Origin: Motilimonas cestriensis
GTDB taxonomy: Bacteria > Pseudomonadota > Gammaproteobacteria > Enterobacterales > CBDFNC01
DNA: 64,000 bases
NCBI RefSeq assembly: GCF_021295315.1
Contig: NZ_JAIMJA010000010.1
Coordinates: 100,120 to 164,119, forward strand
Direction of reading: 5' to 3'
Shown one piece after another: positions 54,676-63,906 of this stretch; position 1 is the first letter of the stretch; every line of letters starts with the position of its first letter. The position numbers and the translations under genes are program-made. The notes under the pieces are model-generated. The model was not told where the DNA came from. It did no database searches and saw nothing but the letters and a program-made list of their open reading frames with translations.

Positions 54676-55356
54676 CTACAACATTGCCGCCACATCGAGG
54701 CATTGCGCAGCTTCTAAAGCATCCGCTTGCGGCATAAAGGGCATATGCCCGAAATAGGGTGCATCAATATGCTGGCGCAAATAATCAATATTTGCAGTTA
54801 AGTAAGCCTGCTCTGACGCCGGACTGTTGGCGACCCAACCGGCAATTTTTAGCCCGCAAGCGATGATGCTTTCTGCCGTTAATATGGCGTGATTAAGGCA
54901 ACCTAACTTCATCCCAACCACTAAGATAACAGGCAATTGCTTATCCGCGACCCAGTCGGATAAATATTGACCATCACCAAGAGGTAAACGCCAACCGCCC
55001 GCACCTTCCACCAGCACAATATCTGCTCCTTGAGTTTTTAACTGTTGAAAGCCAGCATCAACCCTTGCCATGCTGATGACTTGCCCTGCTTGTTGCGCGG
55101 CAATATGCGGGGCAATCGGCGGCGCAAATACAATCGGATTAATAGCTTCATAGGGCAAATCAAATGACCCGTGTTGTTGCAGTAATAACGCGTCTTCGTT
55201 AAGTAAGCCGTGATGGCTAAGCTCTGCCCCTGCTGCAATGGGTTTGTAACCAATAACCGTTTTCTTCATGTCTCGCAAGCTTTGCATCAAGGCGCACGTG
55301 ATAAAGGTTTTTCCAACTTCAGTGTCAGTACCGGTAACAAAAAATGCTTGGCTCAT
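54676..55356 (-). CDS. bioD: Dethiobiotin synthetase BioD
   Basis: A 226-residue ATP-dependent carboxylase forming dethiobiotin from 7,8-diaminopelargonate. The P-loop is GTDTEVGKTF, with K37-type GYKPIAAG and EGAGGWRLPL as substrate-binding motifs. It is the last gene of bioBFCD, 59 bp after bioC. Confidence 0.95.
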   Translation of the reverse strand: MSQAFFVTGTDTEVGKTFITCALMQSLRDMKKTVIGYKPIAAGAELSHHGLLNEDALLLQQHGSFDLPYEAINPIVFAPPIAPHIAAQQAGQVISMARVDAGFQQLKTQGADIVLVEGAGGWRLPLGDGQYLSDWVADKQLPVILVVGMKLGCLNHAILTAESIIACGLKIAGWVANSPASEQAYLTANIDYLRQHIDAPYFGHMPFMPQADALEAAQCLDVAAML

Positions 55357-55415
55357 CTAACTAATTCTCCGTAACAAAGATCATGCTAAGTGTAAGAAAC
55401 GGGTTAAAAATTTGC

Positions 55416-56219
55416 TTACTTAATTAGTTCAGCATAGCAAACGTAATAGGTGGCAGGATATAACCCATCTTGAGTACGAAATACCTCGTAGCCTTGGCTC
55501 ATTTTTAATAATTTTTGTTTGCCGCCTAAACCCGAGCTTGCCCGCTGAGCTTGCACATAATTAGCACCGATGCCTTTAAGATCTTTAAGTAACCTTAGCG
55601 GCGTGTCATAGAGCAACACTTCAGGACGCACTTGTAAGTCGACTTGCGAAAACGGCGCAGCTTGGGTGCTTGCTTCAATCGCATTAAGAGGCAAAAAACC
55701 ATTAACATGTTGCTGCTCATCCACCGCTCGCCAAGCTTGTTTTAACTCATTTAACGAGCCAGACACTAAAGTAGTAAACCCTAGGCGGCCACCGGGCTTT
55801 AATACTCGGTGTATTTCTTTCATCGCGCGGCTTAAGTCATCGCACCACTGCAAAGCAAGGGTCGAAAATACTAAATCAACCGAGTTACTTGCTATTGGCA
55901 GGGCTTCGGCATCACCATTGAGCCAATGGATATTTGGGTTGCGATGCGCTTTGGCATGCTTGAGCATGCCAAAAGCAATATCCACCCCATAAACTTGCGC
56001 ACTCGATTCGCTGAGCAACTGAGTAAAATAACCCGTGCCTGAGCCGAGATCGAGCCAGATTGGTGCTGCGCCGCACTGCGAACTTTTTGGTGTTACAACA
56101 GGCGCAAGTTGCGCCAATAATTGATGCCCTGTATTGCGCTGTAACTCGGCGACATCATCATAAGAATGCGCCGCTTTTGAAAATGCGTTCGCCAATAACT
56201 GCTTATGGTGTTTAGCCAT
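55416..56219 (-). CDS. bioC: Malonyl-ACP O-methyltransferase BioC
   Basis: A 267-residue SAM-dependent methyltransferase that methylates malonyl-ACP to start pimelate synthesis. Motif I is LDLGSGTGYFTQLL, motif II VDLVFSTLALQWCDD, and motif III VLKPGGRLGFTTL. The start overlaps the bioF stop by 8 bp. Its partner BioH (which removes the methyl group) is not in the window. Confidence 0.93.
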   Translation of the reverse strand: MAKHHKQLLANAFSKAAHSYDDVAELQRNTGHQLLAQLAPVVTPKSSQCGAAPIWLDLGSGTGYFTQLLSESSAQVYGVDIAFGMLKHAKAHRNPNIHWLNGDAEALPIASNSVDLVFSTLALQWCDDLSRAMKEIHRVLKPGGRLGFTTLVSGSLNELKQAWRAVDEQQHVNGFLPLNAIEASTQAAPFSQVDLQVRPEVLLYDTPLRLLKDLKGIGANYVQAQRASSGLGGKQKLLKMSQGYEVFRTQDGLYPATYYVCYAELIK

Positions 56220-57378
56220 ACTGCGCCACCAAAATCGAATTTAAGCTCGCTAATAAGTCTGCAATATCTTGCTGTTGATGGCCCGTAGTTAAGGTTATGC
56301 GCAACCTAGCGGTGCCTTTAGCAACCGTGGGCGGACGCATCGCACTGCAATAAAAGCCTTGTTGGCGTAGCGCATTGGCTACTTCAAGCGCCCGTTGACT
56401 GTCGCCAATAACAACGGGTTGAATCGCGCTATTCGACGCCATTAATGGCAACTGATATTGCCCAGCCAACTGCTTAAAGTATTGAATATTGTCTTGCAGC
56501 TGTTGTTGACGCCAAGACTGAGTTTGTACTAAATCAACGGCTTTACTAATTGCCACCGCCTGCGCTGGCGGCATGGCCGTGGTGTAAATATAGGCCTTAG
56601 AAAAATTGACTATGTAATCGATCAAAGACTGTGAGCCAGCGATCATCGCGCCGCCAACACCTAGCGCTTTGCCAAAGGTGGCCATATAAATATCAAGTTC
56701 GCTGTTTTTTAACCCTGCCGCCGCCGCAGAGCCCGTGCCATCTGGGCCACACACGCCAATGCCGTGGGCATCATCCAACATTAACCAAGCTTGGCTCTGA
56801 TTGCGTAATTGCAGCAATTCAGTAATAGGCGCACTATCGCCATCCATGCTAAATACACCTTCTGAGACAATTAGTTTGTTTTGCCCCGACTTAGTCAACA
56901 GCGAGGTTAAATGTGCCATATCATTGTGGCAAAACCGCATCATAGGGCAAGGCAAAAAGCTACCCGCTTCCATTAACGAGGCATGGTTTAGCTTGTCTTG
57001 CAGTAATAAATCATCTTTGCTTAGCAGTAGCTTTAAAATAGCTTGGTTAGCGCTGTAACCTGAGTTAAACAAGGCCACCGCGTCAACCCCAAGCCAGCTT
57101 TTAAGCTTGGCTTCTAAATCAGCATGGGCTTGGCTATACCCCGTCACCAAGGCGCTCGCGCCACTGCCGCAGCCGTATTGGGCTAGACCGCTTTGCCACG
57201 CATTGATAAGCGTAGGCTCGGCTGCCAATGATAAATAATCGTTACTGGAAAAATTAAGATAGCGTTGCCCGCCAACCTCAAGGTAGCGCCCTTGCGCGCC
57301 AGCAACGGGCGTTAATTGACGATATAGATGCTCAGCTTGGCGCTGAGCCAAGGCGGGCTTGATAAAATCAAACGCCAT
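56212..57378 (-). CDS. bioF: 8-Amino-7-oxononanoate synthase BioF
   Basis: A 388-residue PLP-dependent enzyme that joins pimeloyl-ACP and alanine. The PLP-lysine lies in ATFGKALGVGGAMI, with LDDAHGIGVCG binding the cofactor and FSSNDYLSLA near the N terminus. Its start overlaps the last base of bioB (TAATG). Confidence 0.95.
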   Translation of the reverse strand: MAFDFIKPALAQRQAEHLYRQLTPVAGAQGRYLEVGGQRYLNFSSNDYLSLAAEPTLINAWQSGLAQYGCGSGASALVTGYSQAHADLEAKLKSWLGVDAVALFNSGYSANQAILKLLLSKDDLLLQDKLNHASLMEAGSFLPCPMMRFCHNDMAHLTSLLTKSGQNKLIVSEGVFSMDGDSAPITELLQLRNQSQAWLMLDDAHGIGVCGPDGTGSAAAAGLKNSELDIYMATFGKALGVGGAMIAGSQSLIDYIVNFSKAYIYTTAMPPAQAVAISKAVDLVQTQSWRQQQLQDNIQYFKQLAGQYQLPLMASNSAIQPVVIGDSQRALEVANALRQQGFYCSAMRPPTVAKGTARLRITLTTGHQQQDIADLLASLNSILVAQYG

Positions 57379-58430
57379 TAACGTACTCGGGCGGTCGCGT
57401 CGTAGAATAAATCCGTGTCTTCGGTGATCGGCCCTAAGGGAAGTTCCGCTTCCGACACGGTTGGATCCACGTGATATTCTTCGCGGTTAATACCTAATTT
57501 TTTAAACAGCTGCATATCACTGTTTTCTTCAGGGTTAGGCGTGGTTAATAGCTTACAGCCATAGAAAATAGAGTTCGCGCCCGCCATAAAACACAAGGCT
57601 TGGGTTTGCTCGTTCATTTTTTCACGTCCCGCCGATAACCGGACATGGGATTGCGGCATCATAATACGCGCCACTGCGATAGTGCGGATAAATTCAAACT
57701 CATCCAAATCGTCGACATTTTCTAGTGGCGTACCTTTTACTTTAACCAACTTGTTAATAGGCACACTTTCTGGGTGTTTCGGCATGTTAGCCAGTTGCGC
57801 TAATAATCCCGATCTGTCATTCGCCGACTCGCCTAGGCCAACAATACCGCCACTACACACTTTCATGCCAGAATTACGCACATGATCTAGGGTATCAAGG
57901 CGGTCTTGATAGGTGCGCGTGGTGATAATTTTGTCGTAATACTCAGGTGAAGTGTCTAAGTTATGATTGTAATAATCTAGGCCCGCATCCGCTAAGCGCT
58001 TAGCTTGGCTTTGATCTAACATACCCAGTGTCATACATGATTCAAGTCCTAATGCTTTAACACCTTTCACCATTTCTTCAATGTAGGGTAAATCGCGCTC
58101 TTTCGGGTTTTTCCATGCCGCGCCCATACAAAAACGAGTAGAGCCTGCCGCTTTGGCTTTTTTTGCTTCTTCTATTACTTTCTCAACTTCAAGTAAGCGC
58201 TCTTTTTCTAGGCCGGTATCATAGCGGGCACTTTGTGGACAATATTTACAATCTTCTGGGCAAGCGCCGGTTTTAATTGATAATAAGGTACTAACTTGTA
58301 CTTGGTTGGGATCAAAGTGAGCACGGTGAACCGTTTGCGCTTTAAATACGAGATCCATAAATGGCAATGCAAAAAGTGCGTTTACTTCCTGTATTGTCCA
58401 ATTGTGTCTTACTTCTACTGACATGCTCAT
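57378..58430 (-). CDS. bioB: Biotin synthase BioB (radical SAM)
   Basis: A 350-residue radical-SAM enzyme inserting sulfur into dethiobiotin. The SAM cluster is C57-x3-C61-x2-C64 ([11 protein letters not shown]), and the 2Fe-2S ligands include the Cys of [17 protein letters not shown] context and [11 protein letters not shown] and [12 protein letters not shown] 58430 and ATG 58424 are both possible starts with GGGG upstream. It is divergent from bioA and heads bioBFCD. Confidence 0.97.
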   Translation of the reverse strand: MSMSVEVRHNWTIQEVNALFALPFMDLVFKAQTVHRAHFDPNQVQVSTLLSIKTGACPEDCKYCPQSARYDTGLEKERLLEVEKVIEEAKKAKAAGSTRFCMGAAWKNPKERDLPYIEEMVKGVKALGLESCMTLGMLDQSQAKRLADAGLDYYNHNLDTSPEYYDKIITTRTYQDRLDTLDHVRNSGMKVCSGGIVGLGESANDRSGLLAQLANMPKHPESVPINKLVKVKGTPLENVDDLDEFEFIRTIAVARIMMPQSHVRLSAGREKMNEQTQALCFMAGANSIFYGCKLLTTPNPEENSDMQLFKKLGINREEYHVDPTVSEAELPLGPITEDTDLFYDATARVR

Positions 58431-58492
58431 GCCCCGCTATCAATGTTATGTTTCTTTAAAATAATTTGGCTAGTGTATGGATGAACGCTAGA

Positions 58493-58525
58493 CTGTCAAC
58501 TTTTTCAGCACCACCAAGTTAACTA
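58493..58525. promoter_or_regulatory. BirA-type operator between bioB and bioA
   Basis: GTCAAC (58495-58500) and GTTAAC (58518-58523) are inverted with a 17-bp spacer, which equals the core spacing of the BirA operator (TTGTAAACC-N15-GGTTTACAA). It is centred in the 106-bp divergent gap, where BirA-biotinyl-AMP would repress both directions. Confidence 0.72.
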
Positions 58526-58536
58526 ATGGTTACTTT

Positions 58537-59814
58537 ATGAGCATTAATACCGAGTTTGATTTACAACATATTTGGCACCCTTATACATCAAGTATCAACC
58601 CACTGCCTTGTTACCCCGTGGTCCGCGCCCATGGCGTACGTTTAGAGTTGGAATCAGGCCAGCAATTAATCGATGGCATGTCATCTTGGTGGGCCTGCAT
58701 TCATGGCTACAATGTGCCCGAGTTAAATGAAGCCGCGCAAACTCAACTCAACAAAATGGCGCACGTGATGTTTGGTGGCATTACCCACCAGCCCGCCGTT
58801 GATCTATGCCAAGCCTTAGTCGAGCTCACCCCACCATCACTGCAAAAAGTATTTATCAGTGACTCTGGCAGTGTTGCCGTTGAAGTGGCGTTAAAAATGG
58901 CATTGCAGTATTGGCACAGCCTAGATCAACCGCGCGCAAAGTTTTTAACCGTGCGTAATGGTTACCATGGTGACACCTTTGGCGCGATGGGCGTTACCGA
59001 CCCCAAAAATTCAATGCACGAGCTGTATCAAGATTTTCTGCCAGAGCATTATTTTGCCCCCGCGCCTCAGACCCGATTTGGCGAGCCCTGGGACGAAGCT
59101 GAAATGGACGAGATCAAGGCCCTATTAGCAAAGCATCACCAAGAAATGGCCGCAATTATTATTGAGCCGATAGTGCAAGGCGCGGGCGGCATGCGTATCT
59201 ATCATCCTCACTATTTAACCACGCTACGCCAATTAGCCGATCAATACGGTTTGTTATTAATTGCCGATGAAATTGCCACTGGCTTTGGCCGCACCGGAAA
59301 ATTATTTGCTTGTGAGCATGCCAACATCGAGCCTGATATTTTATGTGTCGGCAAGGCCTTAACGGGCGGCTACATGAGTTTAGCCGCCACGCTAACAACC
59401 AATAAAGTGGCAGATACCGTGTGCAGCGGCAAAGCTGGCGTGTTTATGCATGGCCCCACTTTTATGGCTAATCCATTGGCCTGCGCCGTCGCACACGCCA
59501 GCTTACAATTATTAGTTGAAAATGATTGGCAAGGAAACGTTGAACGGATTGAGCAACAATTGCAACGCGAGCTAATGCCTTTGCTCAACACTCACGCGGT
59601 TAAGGATGTCAGAGTACTGGGCGCGATTGGTGTGGTTGAAACCCATCAAGCTTATGATGTGGCAACATTACAGGCGATTTTTGTCGAATTAGGCGTGTGG
59701 ATCCGCCCATTTGGCAAACTGATTTACATCATGCCGCCGTTTGTGATTTCGCCCGCGCAGCTAAGCCAACTCACTAATGCCATTGCCAGCGCCTTAGATC
59801 AAGTTAGCAGTTAA
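58537..59814 (+). CDS. bioA: Adenosylmethionine-8-amino-7-oxononanoate aminotransferase BioA
   Basis: A 425-residue class III aminotransferase using SAM as amino donor to make 7,8-diaminopelargonate. Visible motifs: HIWHPYTS near the N terminus, [43 protein letters not shown], the PLP aspartate in [15 protein letters not shown], and the PLP lysine in [17 protein letters not shown]. It is divergent from bioB and regulated through the same operator. Confidence 0.97.
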   Translation: MSINTEFDLQHIWHPYTSSINPLPCYPVVRAHGVRLELESGQQLIDGMSSWWACIHGYNVPELNEAAQTQLNKMAHVMFGGITHQPAVDLCQALVELTPPSLQKVFISDSGSVAVEVALKMALQYWHSLDQPRAKFLTVRNGYHGDTFGAMGVTDPKNSMHELYQDFLPEHYFAPAPQTRFGEPWDEAEMDEIKALLAKHHQEMAAIIIEPIVQGAGGMRIYHPHYLTTLRQLADQYGLLLIADEIATGFGRTGKLFACEHANIEPDILCVGKALTGGYMSLAATLTTNKVADTVCSGKAGVFMHGPTFMANPLACAVAHASLQLLVENDWQGNVERIEQQLQRELMPLLNTHAVKDVRVLGAIGVVETHQAYDVATLQAIFVELGVWIRPFGKLIYIMPPFVISPAQLSQLTNAIASALDQVSS

Positions 59815-59831
59815 CTTAATACGTCGTTAGT

Positions 59832-60185
59832 TTACAAATAAAGGAACAGTAAGCTAACGACGCAAATAACCAGTAACAGCAAACTATTAAACCAAACATA
59901 ATCGGTGCGGCGGCGCTTCAGTAATAGGTTAACGATGACATTCAGCACAGTCAGCCCACAACACGCCCACAGAAAATAGAGAAAAAGGGTTTTTAGCTCA
60001 ATCACCCAATCGCTGCGAAAAGGCAGCTGAAAATACCGGATTAATCCGGTTTCTAATTCGGGCCTAGCGTAATGAAATAGCACCAAGGCAATTAAAAACA
60101 GCACCCAAGCTAATAATGCGCTCCATCCCAGCAGCGTCGTTAATTGCAGCCCTTTACTGCGCCGCTCAGGTAACTTATCCGGCAT
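59832..60185 (-). CDS. Membrane protein of unknown function
   Basis: A 117-residue protein with three hydrophobic segments (GWSALLAWVLFLIALVLFHY, LKTLFLYFLWACCGLTVLNVIVNLLL, FNSLLLLVICVVSLLFLYL) and positively charged loops. AAGGAG lies 5 nt before ATG 60185, so it is very likely expressed. It is convergent with bioA (17-bp gap). I do not recognise its family. Confidence 0.72.
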   Translation of the reverse strand: MPDKLPERRSKGLQLTTLLGWSALLAWVLFLIALVLFHYARPELETGLIRYFQLPFRSDWVIELKTLFLYFLWACCGLTVLNVIVNLLLKRRRTDYVWFNSLLLLVICVVSLLFLYL

Positions 60186-60427
60186 CGCTTCTCCTTAACT
60201 AAAGCTAACAATAGCCCAACCAATAAATCCAAATGTAACTCAAATTTACACCATTTATCGTTATCCTCCCCACACAGTCCTCATCACAAGGCACAAAAAC
60301 GATTTTTTACTTGTTTCCTGCTTAAGCAAAGGTAAGATTAACCTTTTTCTTATTTTGTGATTAATAGTGACGACACCTTGGCTGCGCTGAGGGCTCACTA
60401 TCAGGTTAAGCTGGAGTGCTAATTAAA

Positions 60428-61828
60428 ATGACGCAAGCGTCCGTAGTTGAAGTATTTAAAGGTCAGTTTCCGATTGGAAGTCAGGTAACTGTTAAAGGTT
60501 GGATCCGCACACGTCGTGATTCAAAAGCCGGAATTTCATTTTTAGCCGTTTACGATGGTTCTTGTTTTGATCCCATCCAAGCCGTTGTTCCTGCCAATTT
60601 AGCCAATTACGAAGAAGAAGTGCAACGCCTAACCACCGGCTGTTCGGTTGAGGTAACAGGTGAAGTGGTTGAAAGCCAAGGTAAAGGCCAACAGTTTGAA
60701 ATTCAAGCGACCAAAGTAGTGGTGGTTGGCTGGGTTGAAGATCCGGACACTTACCCAATGGCAGCAAAACGCCATAGCATTGAATTTTTACGCGAGCACG
60801 CACACCTGCGCCCACGTACCAACATGATTGGCGCCGTTGCCCGTGTCCGTAACTGCTTATCACAAGCAATTCATCGCTTTTTCCACGAGCAAGGTTACTA
60901 CTGGGTAAGCACGCCTATCATCACCGGCAGCGATACCGAAGGCGCTGGCGAAATGTTTCGCGTGTCAACACTCGACATGATGAACCTGCCTAAAGACGAC
61001 GAAGGTAACATTGACTACAAAGAAGACTTCTTTGGTAAAGAAACCTTTTTAACTGTTTCTGGTCAGCTAAACGGCGAAACTTATGCTTGTGCCTTAAGCA
61101 AAATTTACACCTTTGGCCCAACGTTCCGCGCTGAAAATTCAAACACCAGCCGTCACTTGGCAGAATTTTGGATGATCGAGCCAGAAATTGCATTTGCCGA
61201 TCTGGCTGATGCTGCGCAACTATCTGAAGACTTACTAAAGTACGTGTTTAAAGCAGTGCTAACAGAGCGCGCTGACGACATGAAGTTCTTTGCTGAGCGC
61301 GTTGATAAAGATGCGGTTAATCGTTTAGAGCAAATGGTTAACTCTGAATTTGTACGCATGGACTACACCGATGCCATCGAAATTTTGAAAAACTGCGGTA
61401 AGAAATTTGATTACCCAGTGGAATGGGGCGTGGACTTACAATCTGAACACGAACGCTACTTAGCCGAAGAGCATGTTGGCGGCCCAGTGATCATGCAAAA
61501 CTACCCGAAAGACATTAAAGCCTTCTACATGAAGCTAAATGCAGACGGTAAAACCGTTGCCGCCATGGACGTCCTAGCGCCAGGCATAGGTGAAATCATT
61601 GGCGGTAGTCAACGTGAAGAAAACCTTGCCGTATTGGATGCGCGTATGGAAGAAATGGGCTTAGACAAAGAAGATTACGGTTTCTACCGTGACCTACGTC
61701 GTTACGGCACTGTGCCTCACGCAGGCTTTGGCTTAGGCTTTGAGCGTTTAGTGGCTTACGTCACTGGTATGGGTAACGTACGTGACGTGATCCCCTTCCC
61801 GCGCGCCCCTAAAACAGCGGAATTCTAA
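60428..61828 (+). CDS. asnS: Asparaginyl-tRNA synthetase
   Basis: A 466-residue class IIb synthetase, the same length as E. coli AsnS. The OB-fold anticodon-binding domain ([26 protein letters not shown]) precedes the catalytic core, with motif 2 in [24 protein letters not shown] and motif 3 in [16 protein letters not shown] use ATG 60428 (GGAG 11 nt upstream); a GTG at 60416 extends the frame by four residues without support. Confidence 0.97.
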   Translation: MTQASVVEVFKGQFPIGSQVTVKGWIRTRRDSKAGISFLAVYDGSCFDPIQAVVPANLANYEEEVQRLTTGCSVEVTGEVVESQGKGQQFEIQATKVVVVGWVEDPDTYPMAAKRHSIEFLREHAHLRPRTNMIGAVARVRNCLSQAIHRFFHEQGYYWVSTPIITGSDTEGAGEMFRVSTLDMMNLPKDDEGNIDYKEDFFGKETFLTVSGQLNGETYACALSKIYTFGPTFRAENSNTSRHLAEFWMIEPEIAFADLADAAQLSEDLLKYVFKAVLTERADDMKFFAERVDKDAVNRLEQMVNSEFVRMDYTDAIEILKNCGKKFDYPVEWGVDLQSEHERYLAEEHVGGPVIMQNYPKDIKAFYMKLNADGKTVAAMDVLAPGIGEIIGGSQREENLAVLDARMEEMGLDKEDYGFYRDLRRYGTVPHAGFGLGFERLVAYVTGMGNVRDVIPFPRAPKTAEF

Positions 61829-61855
61829 AGCTAAACAAGTTATTTAACTGACTAA

Positions 61856-61877
61856 AGCCGGCTTAGCCGGCTTTTTT
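61856..61877 (+). terminator. Rho-independent terminator of asnS
   Basis: AGCCGGC and GCCGGCT form a 7-bp GC-rich stem with a TTA loop, followed by TTTTTTG, 27 bp after the stop. Confidence 0.93.
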
Positions 61878-61970
61878 GTTGGGGTAGAAACAGCTGATAA
61901 TTATATCAACTTGAGTAGCTTTGGATAGGGTAAATCTAACAAACAGATTTCATCATAAATAGTTCCTTAT

Positions 61971-62262
61971 CTAAGAAATTTCGGCCCAATTTAAAAAAAC
62001 CTGAATCAACTCCTCCAAATTACTCACTCCACCAGCCCCTTTGAAAACGCCATCGGAAACAATGCAGTAAATCCAATCAGACTCACTCCTATCAATTGCA
62101 GTTTTATCAAAACGCTTACTCGATAGCTTTGTTTCAGCAATATCTACTTCAATGGACCATCCTGGATTATCAAGGGTATATATTTTAACACCGTAAGCTG
62201 TGTTCCCAATCTTCATCGCAATTAGATGCATACCAAGCCATCAGTTTTTCTAATGTATTCAA
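61971..62262 (-). pseudogene. Imm53-family immunity protein gene with a one-base frameshift
   Basis: The 3' two thirds of the frame encode GVKIYTLDNPGWSIEVDIAE and the rest of an Imm53-like protein (polymorphic-toxin immunity family). The missing N terminus is found in another frame just upstream, reading LEKLMAWYASNCDEDWEHS from a TTG at 62262 with AGGG 8 nt before it. The two join exactly if one A of the AA at 62195-62196 (plus strand) is removed: then DWEHS-YGVKIYTLDNPGW runs on. As written, the gene is broken, or the base is a sequencing error. It stands without its toxin. Confidence 0.75.
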
Positions 62263-62354
62263 TCTGTTAACCCTATCGATTGTTTTTAAAACCTATTCAG
62301 GACAAGCAGGCTCTGTGCGAAAAAGAGCTAAAGCACATAGTTTAGCCTCATCGC

Positions 62355-62420
62355 ACAAGTTAGCAGACGCTAAAGCACTCTATTAATTAGCGATAATAAA
62401 GTGCATGTCCCGTCTTTCTC
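62355..62420. repeat. Copy A of a short hairpin repeat with a GTGC-TGTCC core
   Basis: Contains GCAGACGCTAAAGCACTC, then ATTAGCGATAATAAAGTGC followed by ATGTCCCGTC. GCACT and AGTGC pair around an AT-rich loop. It resembles the units at 63518-63685, so it belongs to the same family. It fills the gap between the two immunity-type genes; the rest of 62263-62433 shows nothing else. Confidence 0.6.
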
Positions 62421-62433
62421 CTCGTTTCTCTAT

Positions 62434-62805
62434 TTAACTACCCTGTCCTTGGTAGCTAATGTAGTCTTCAAACTCAGATTTTCCTATTCGCCCAATTTTT
62501 TCCTCTAACTCGGCCCACTCTCTACCCACACACTTACCACAATATTCCTCAATCTTTGAAATAATTAAATCAACATCATAATCAAAGACAATAATCATAT
62601 GACGCCCAAAGACTAACCCCTCACTGCTATAGTTGGATATGAGCCATTTAGGGGTACAAATTTGCATATCGAAGGATTGAAAACTATCGTCCTCTTCAGG
62701 CCCTATCATTGCCTGCAATAGAAAGCCAAAATCATCAGCTTCATCAGGCCAAAACTTATCAAAATCAACATCCGGTGAATGTATACTTTTCAAAATAGCT
62801 TTCAT
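62434..62805 (-). CDS. Imm8-family-like immunity protein
   Basis: A 123-residue acidic cytoplasmic protein. The core LLQAMIGPEEDDSFQSFDMQICTPKWL fits the Imm8 family of contact-dependent or Rhs toxin immunity proteins (typically F-x-I...GP...SF-x-V-x-VCTP-x-WL), followed by a downstream acidic helix. No toxin gene is adjacent. ATG 62805 has only a weak GTGGA upstream. The family call rests on the CTPKWL pattern and neighbourhood. Confidence 0.6.
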   Translation of the reverse strand: MKAILKSIHSPDVDFDKFWPDEADDFGFLLQAMIGPEEDDSFQSFDMQICTPKWLISNYSSEGLVFGRHMIIVFDYDVDLIISKIEEYCGKCVGREWAELEEKIGRIGKSEFEDYISYQGQGS

Positions 62806-62978
62806 TACATTAATCCACTATATACAGGTGAGCGTTACTTTTCCAAGCTTAGTCTTCTCACGTTGTTCAAAATTTAATTGTACTCCAGTTGTAGCTGGAT
62901 AAGGCACCACCAGAAAAGTAGTTAATAACGGAAAACACTCCAGATAAAAAAGAAACAATCAAAACAAAATACAATATT

Positions 62979-63404
62979 TTAATTTACGTCCTTAGTAAGC
63001 AATGACAGCGGGCAATTAACAGCAACATGCCCTGATTGCTCTTCTTTACTGCCATCAGGGTTCAGTTTAAGCATTTTAAATGAATTAACCTCACCCCCTG
63101 ATGTATTTAAATTTAAACGGAAACCTGATGGTAAATACACATAAAAAAATCTACTGTCTCCAGACTTCCTCCTTATCGAACTAACTCCCCTATAGTTCAA
63201 TAGACAGGCGTAAAAATCACCAAGCTTTCCATCCTCTAACTCGCCCTTCCAGTCCTTACTTAGACTTAATTTATATGGCGTTTCTACGTTAAAGCGTTCG
63301 AGTTCAACCAAGAAGTCATCAGCAGTCCAGAATGAATAAAAAACCTTAACAAATATAAATATAATCACCACCAATGCAATATTAAACTTTACTTTTTCTG
63401 ACAC
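62979..63404 (-). CDS. Unknown single-pass membrane protein preceded by a G10 tract
   Basis: A 141-residue protein I do not recognise. One N-terminal helix (FNIALVVIIFIFVKVFYSFW) precedes a soluble domain of about 110 residues with C68 and C131. The start is GTG 63404; on the coding strand the preceding bases read AAGG...GA with ten consecutive G, so the Shine-Dalgarno lies in a homopolymer. Base composition (AT-rich) is unlike the core genes to the left. Its place among orphan immunity genes suggests that it too could be an immunity or accessory protein, but no function is shown. Confidence 0.55.
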   Translation of the reverse strand: MSEKVKFNIALVVIIFIFVKVFYSFWTADDFLVELERFNVETPYKLSLSKDWKGELEDGKLGDFYACLLNYRGVSSIRRKSGDSRFFYVYLPSGFRLNLNTSGGEVNSFKMLKLNPDGSKEEQSGHVAVNCPLSLLTKDVN

Positions 63405-63405
63405 T

Positions 63406-63415
63406 CCCCCCCCCC
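63406..63415 (-). promoter_or_regulatory. G10 homopolymer forming the Shine-Dalgarno of the 141-residue gene
   Basis: Ten consecutive C on the plus strand (G on the coding strand) end one base before the GTG start codon at 63404. Length changes by slippage would alter Shine-Dalgarno spacing. Confidence 0.7.
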
Positions 63416-63517
63416 TTATAAAAAATTATTTATCATAAAAATTAAAGTGATTTTAAGCTACCAGTTCCAGATTTGGTATACACGGATGAAGTAGCAAGAC
63501 CTTTTAAGCCAGAAATA

Positions 63518-63685
63518 AAGCAATAAAGTGCCTGTCCTGTATTTCCCTTGTCCTGTATTTCCCTAACACACTCTATTTATTGGTAATAAATAAGTGCCTG
63601 TCCTGTTTTTTTCTTGGCACAAGCTAGCTGACGCTAACGCACTCTATTTATTAGCAATAAAAGTGCCGGTCCTGTATTTCTTTTA
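63518..63685. repeat. Cluster of hairpin repeats with a GTGCCTGTCCTGTATTTC core
   Basis: Three imperfect units. The first holds CAATAAAGTGCCTGTCCTGT at about 63521-63540, with TTGTCCTGTATTTCCC duplicated after it. The second runs from CACACTCTATTTATTGG to AAGTGCCTGTCCTG (63569-63606). The third runs from GACGCTAACGCACTC to AAGTGCCGGTCCTGTATTTC (63630-63680). In each full unit GCACTC..TTATT pairs with AATAA..AGTGC. They resemble REP-like elements of marine gammaproteobacteria. The right-hand unit overlaps the end of the next hypothetical gene. Confidence 0.7.
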
Positions 63686-63894
63686 TTTTTCACTAATTTT
63701 AACTTCAAACTAAAATAAAAAAATACGACAGCTAAAAGGTTAACAACAACTGTCGTACTTGTTTCACCTGATGTTAATTTAGGGGAGATGCTAAAGAAGA
63801 ATGGGTGGCTTGAAAAAAATATGTAACTGTAATCAAAACCCAAAATATAGACCATTTGCACTAGCCAAAAAACGTAAACGCCCCATGATCCCAC
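63634..63894 (-). CDS. Possible hydrophobic protein of unknown function
   Basis: An 86-residue frame with two hydrophobic stretches (WGVYVFWLVQMVYILGF and TTVVVNLLAVVFFYFSL). GTG 63894 is the only plausible start and has no clear Shine-Dalgarno. Its 3' end lies inside the repeat unit and its 5' end directly abuts the transposase end, so it may be the remnant of a gene cut by the insertion. Real coding status is uncertain. Confidence 0.3.
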   Translation of the reverse strand: MGSWGVYVFWLVQMVYILGFDYSYIFFSSHPFFFSISPKLTSGETSTTVVVNLLAVVFFYFSLKLKLVKNKRNTGPALLLLINRVR

Positions 63895-63906
63895 GGGCTG
63901 ATGTTG

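Noticed and set aside
63518..63685. Repeated units that could suggest a CRISPR array
   Set aside because: Units are degenerate, spacing is irregular, there are no unique spacers of constant length and no cas gene.
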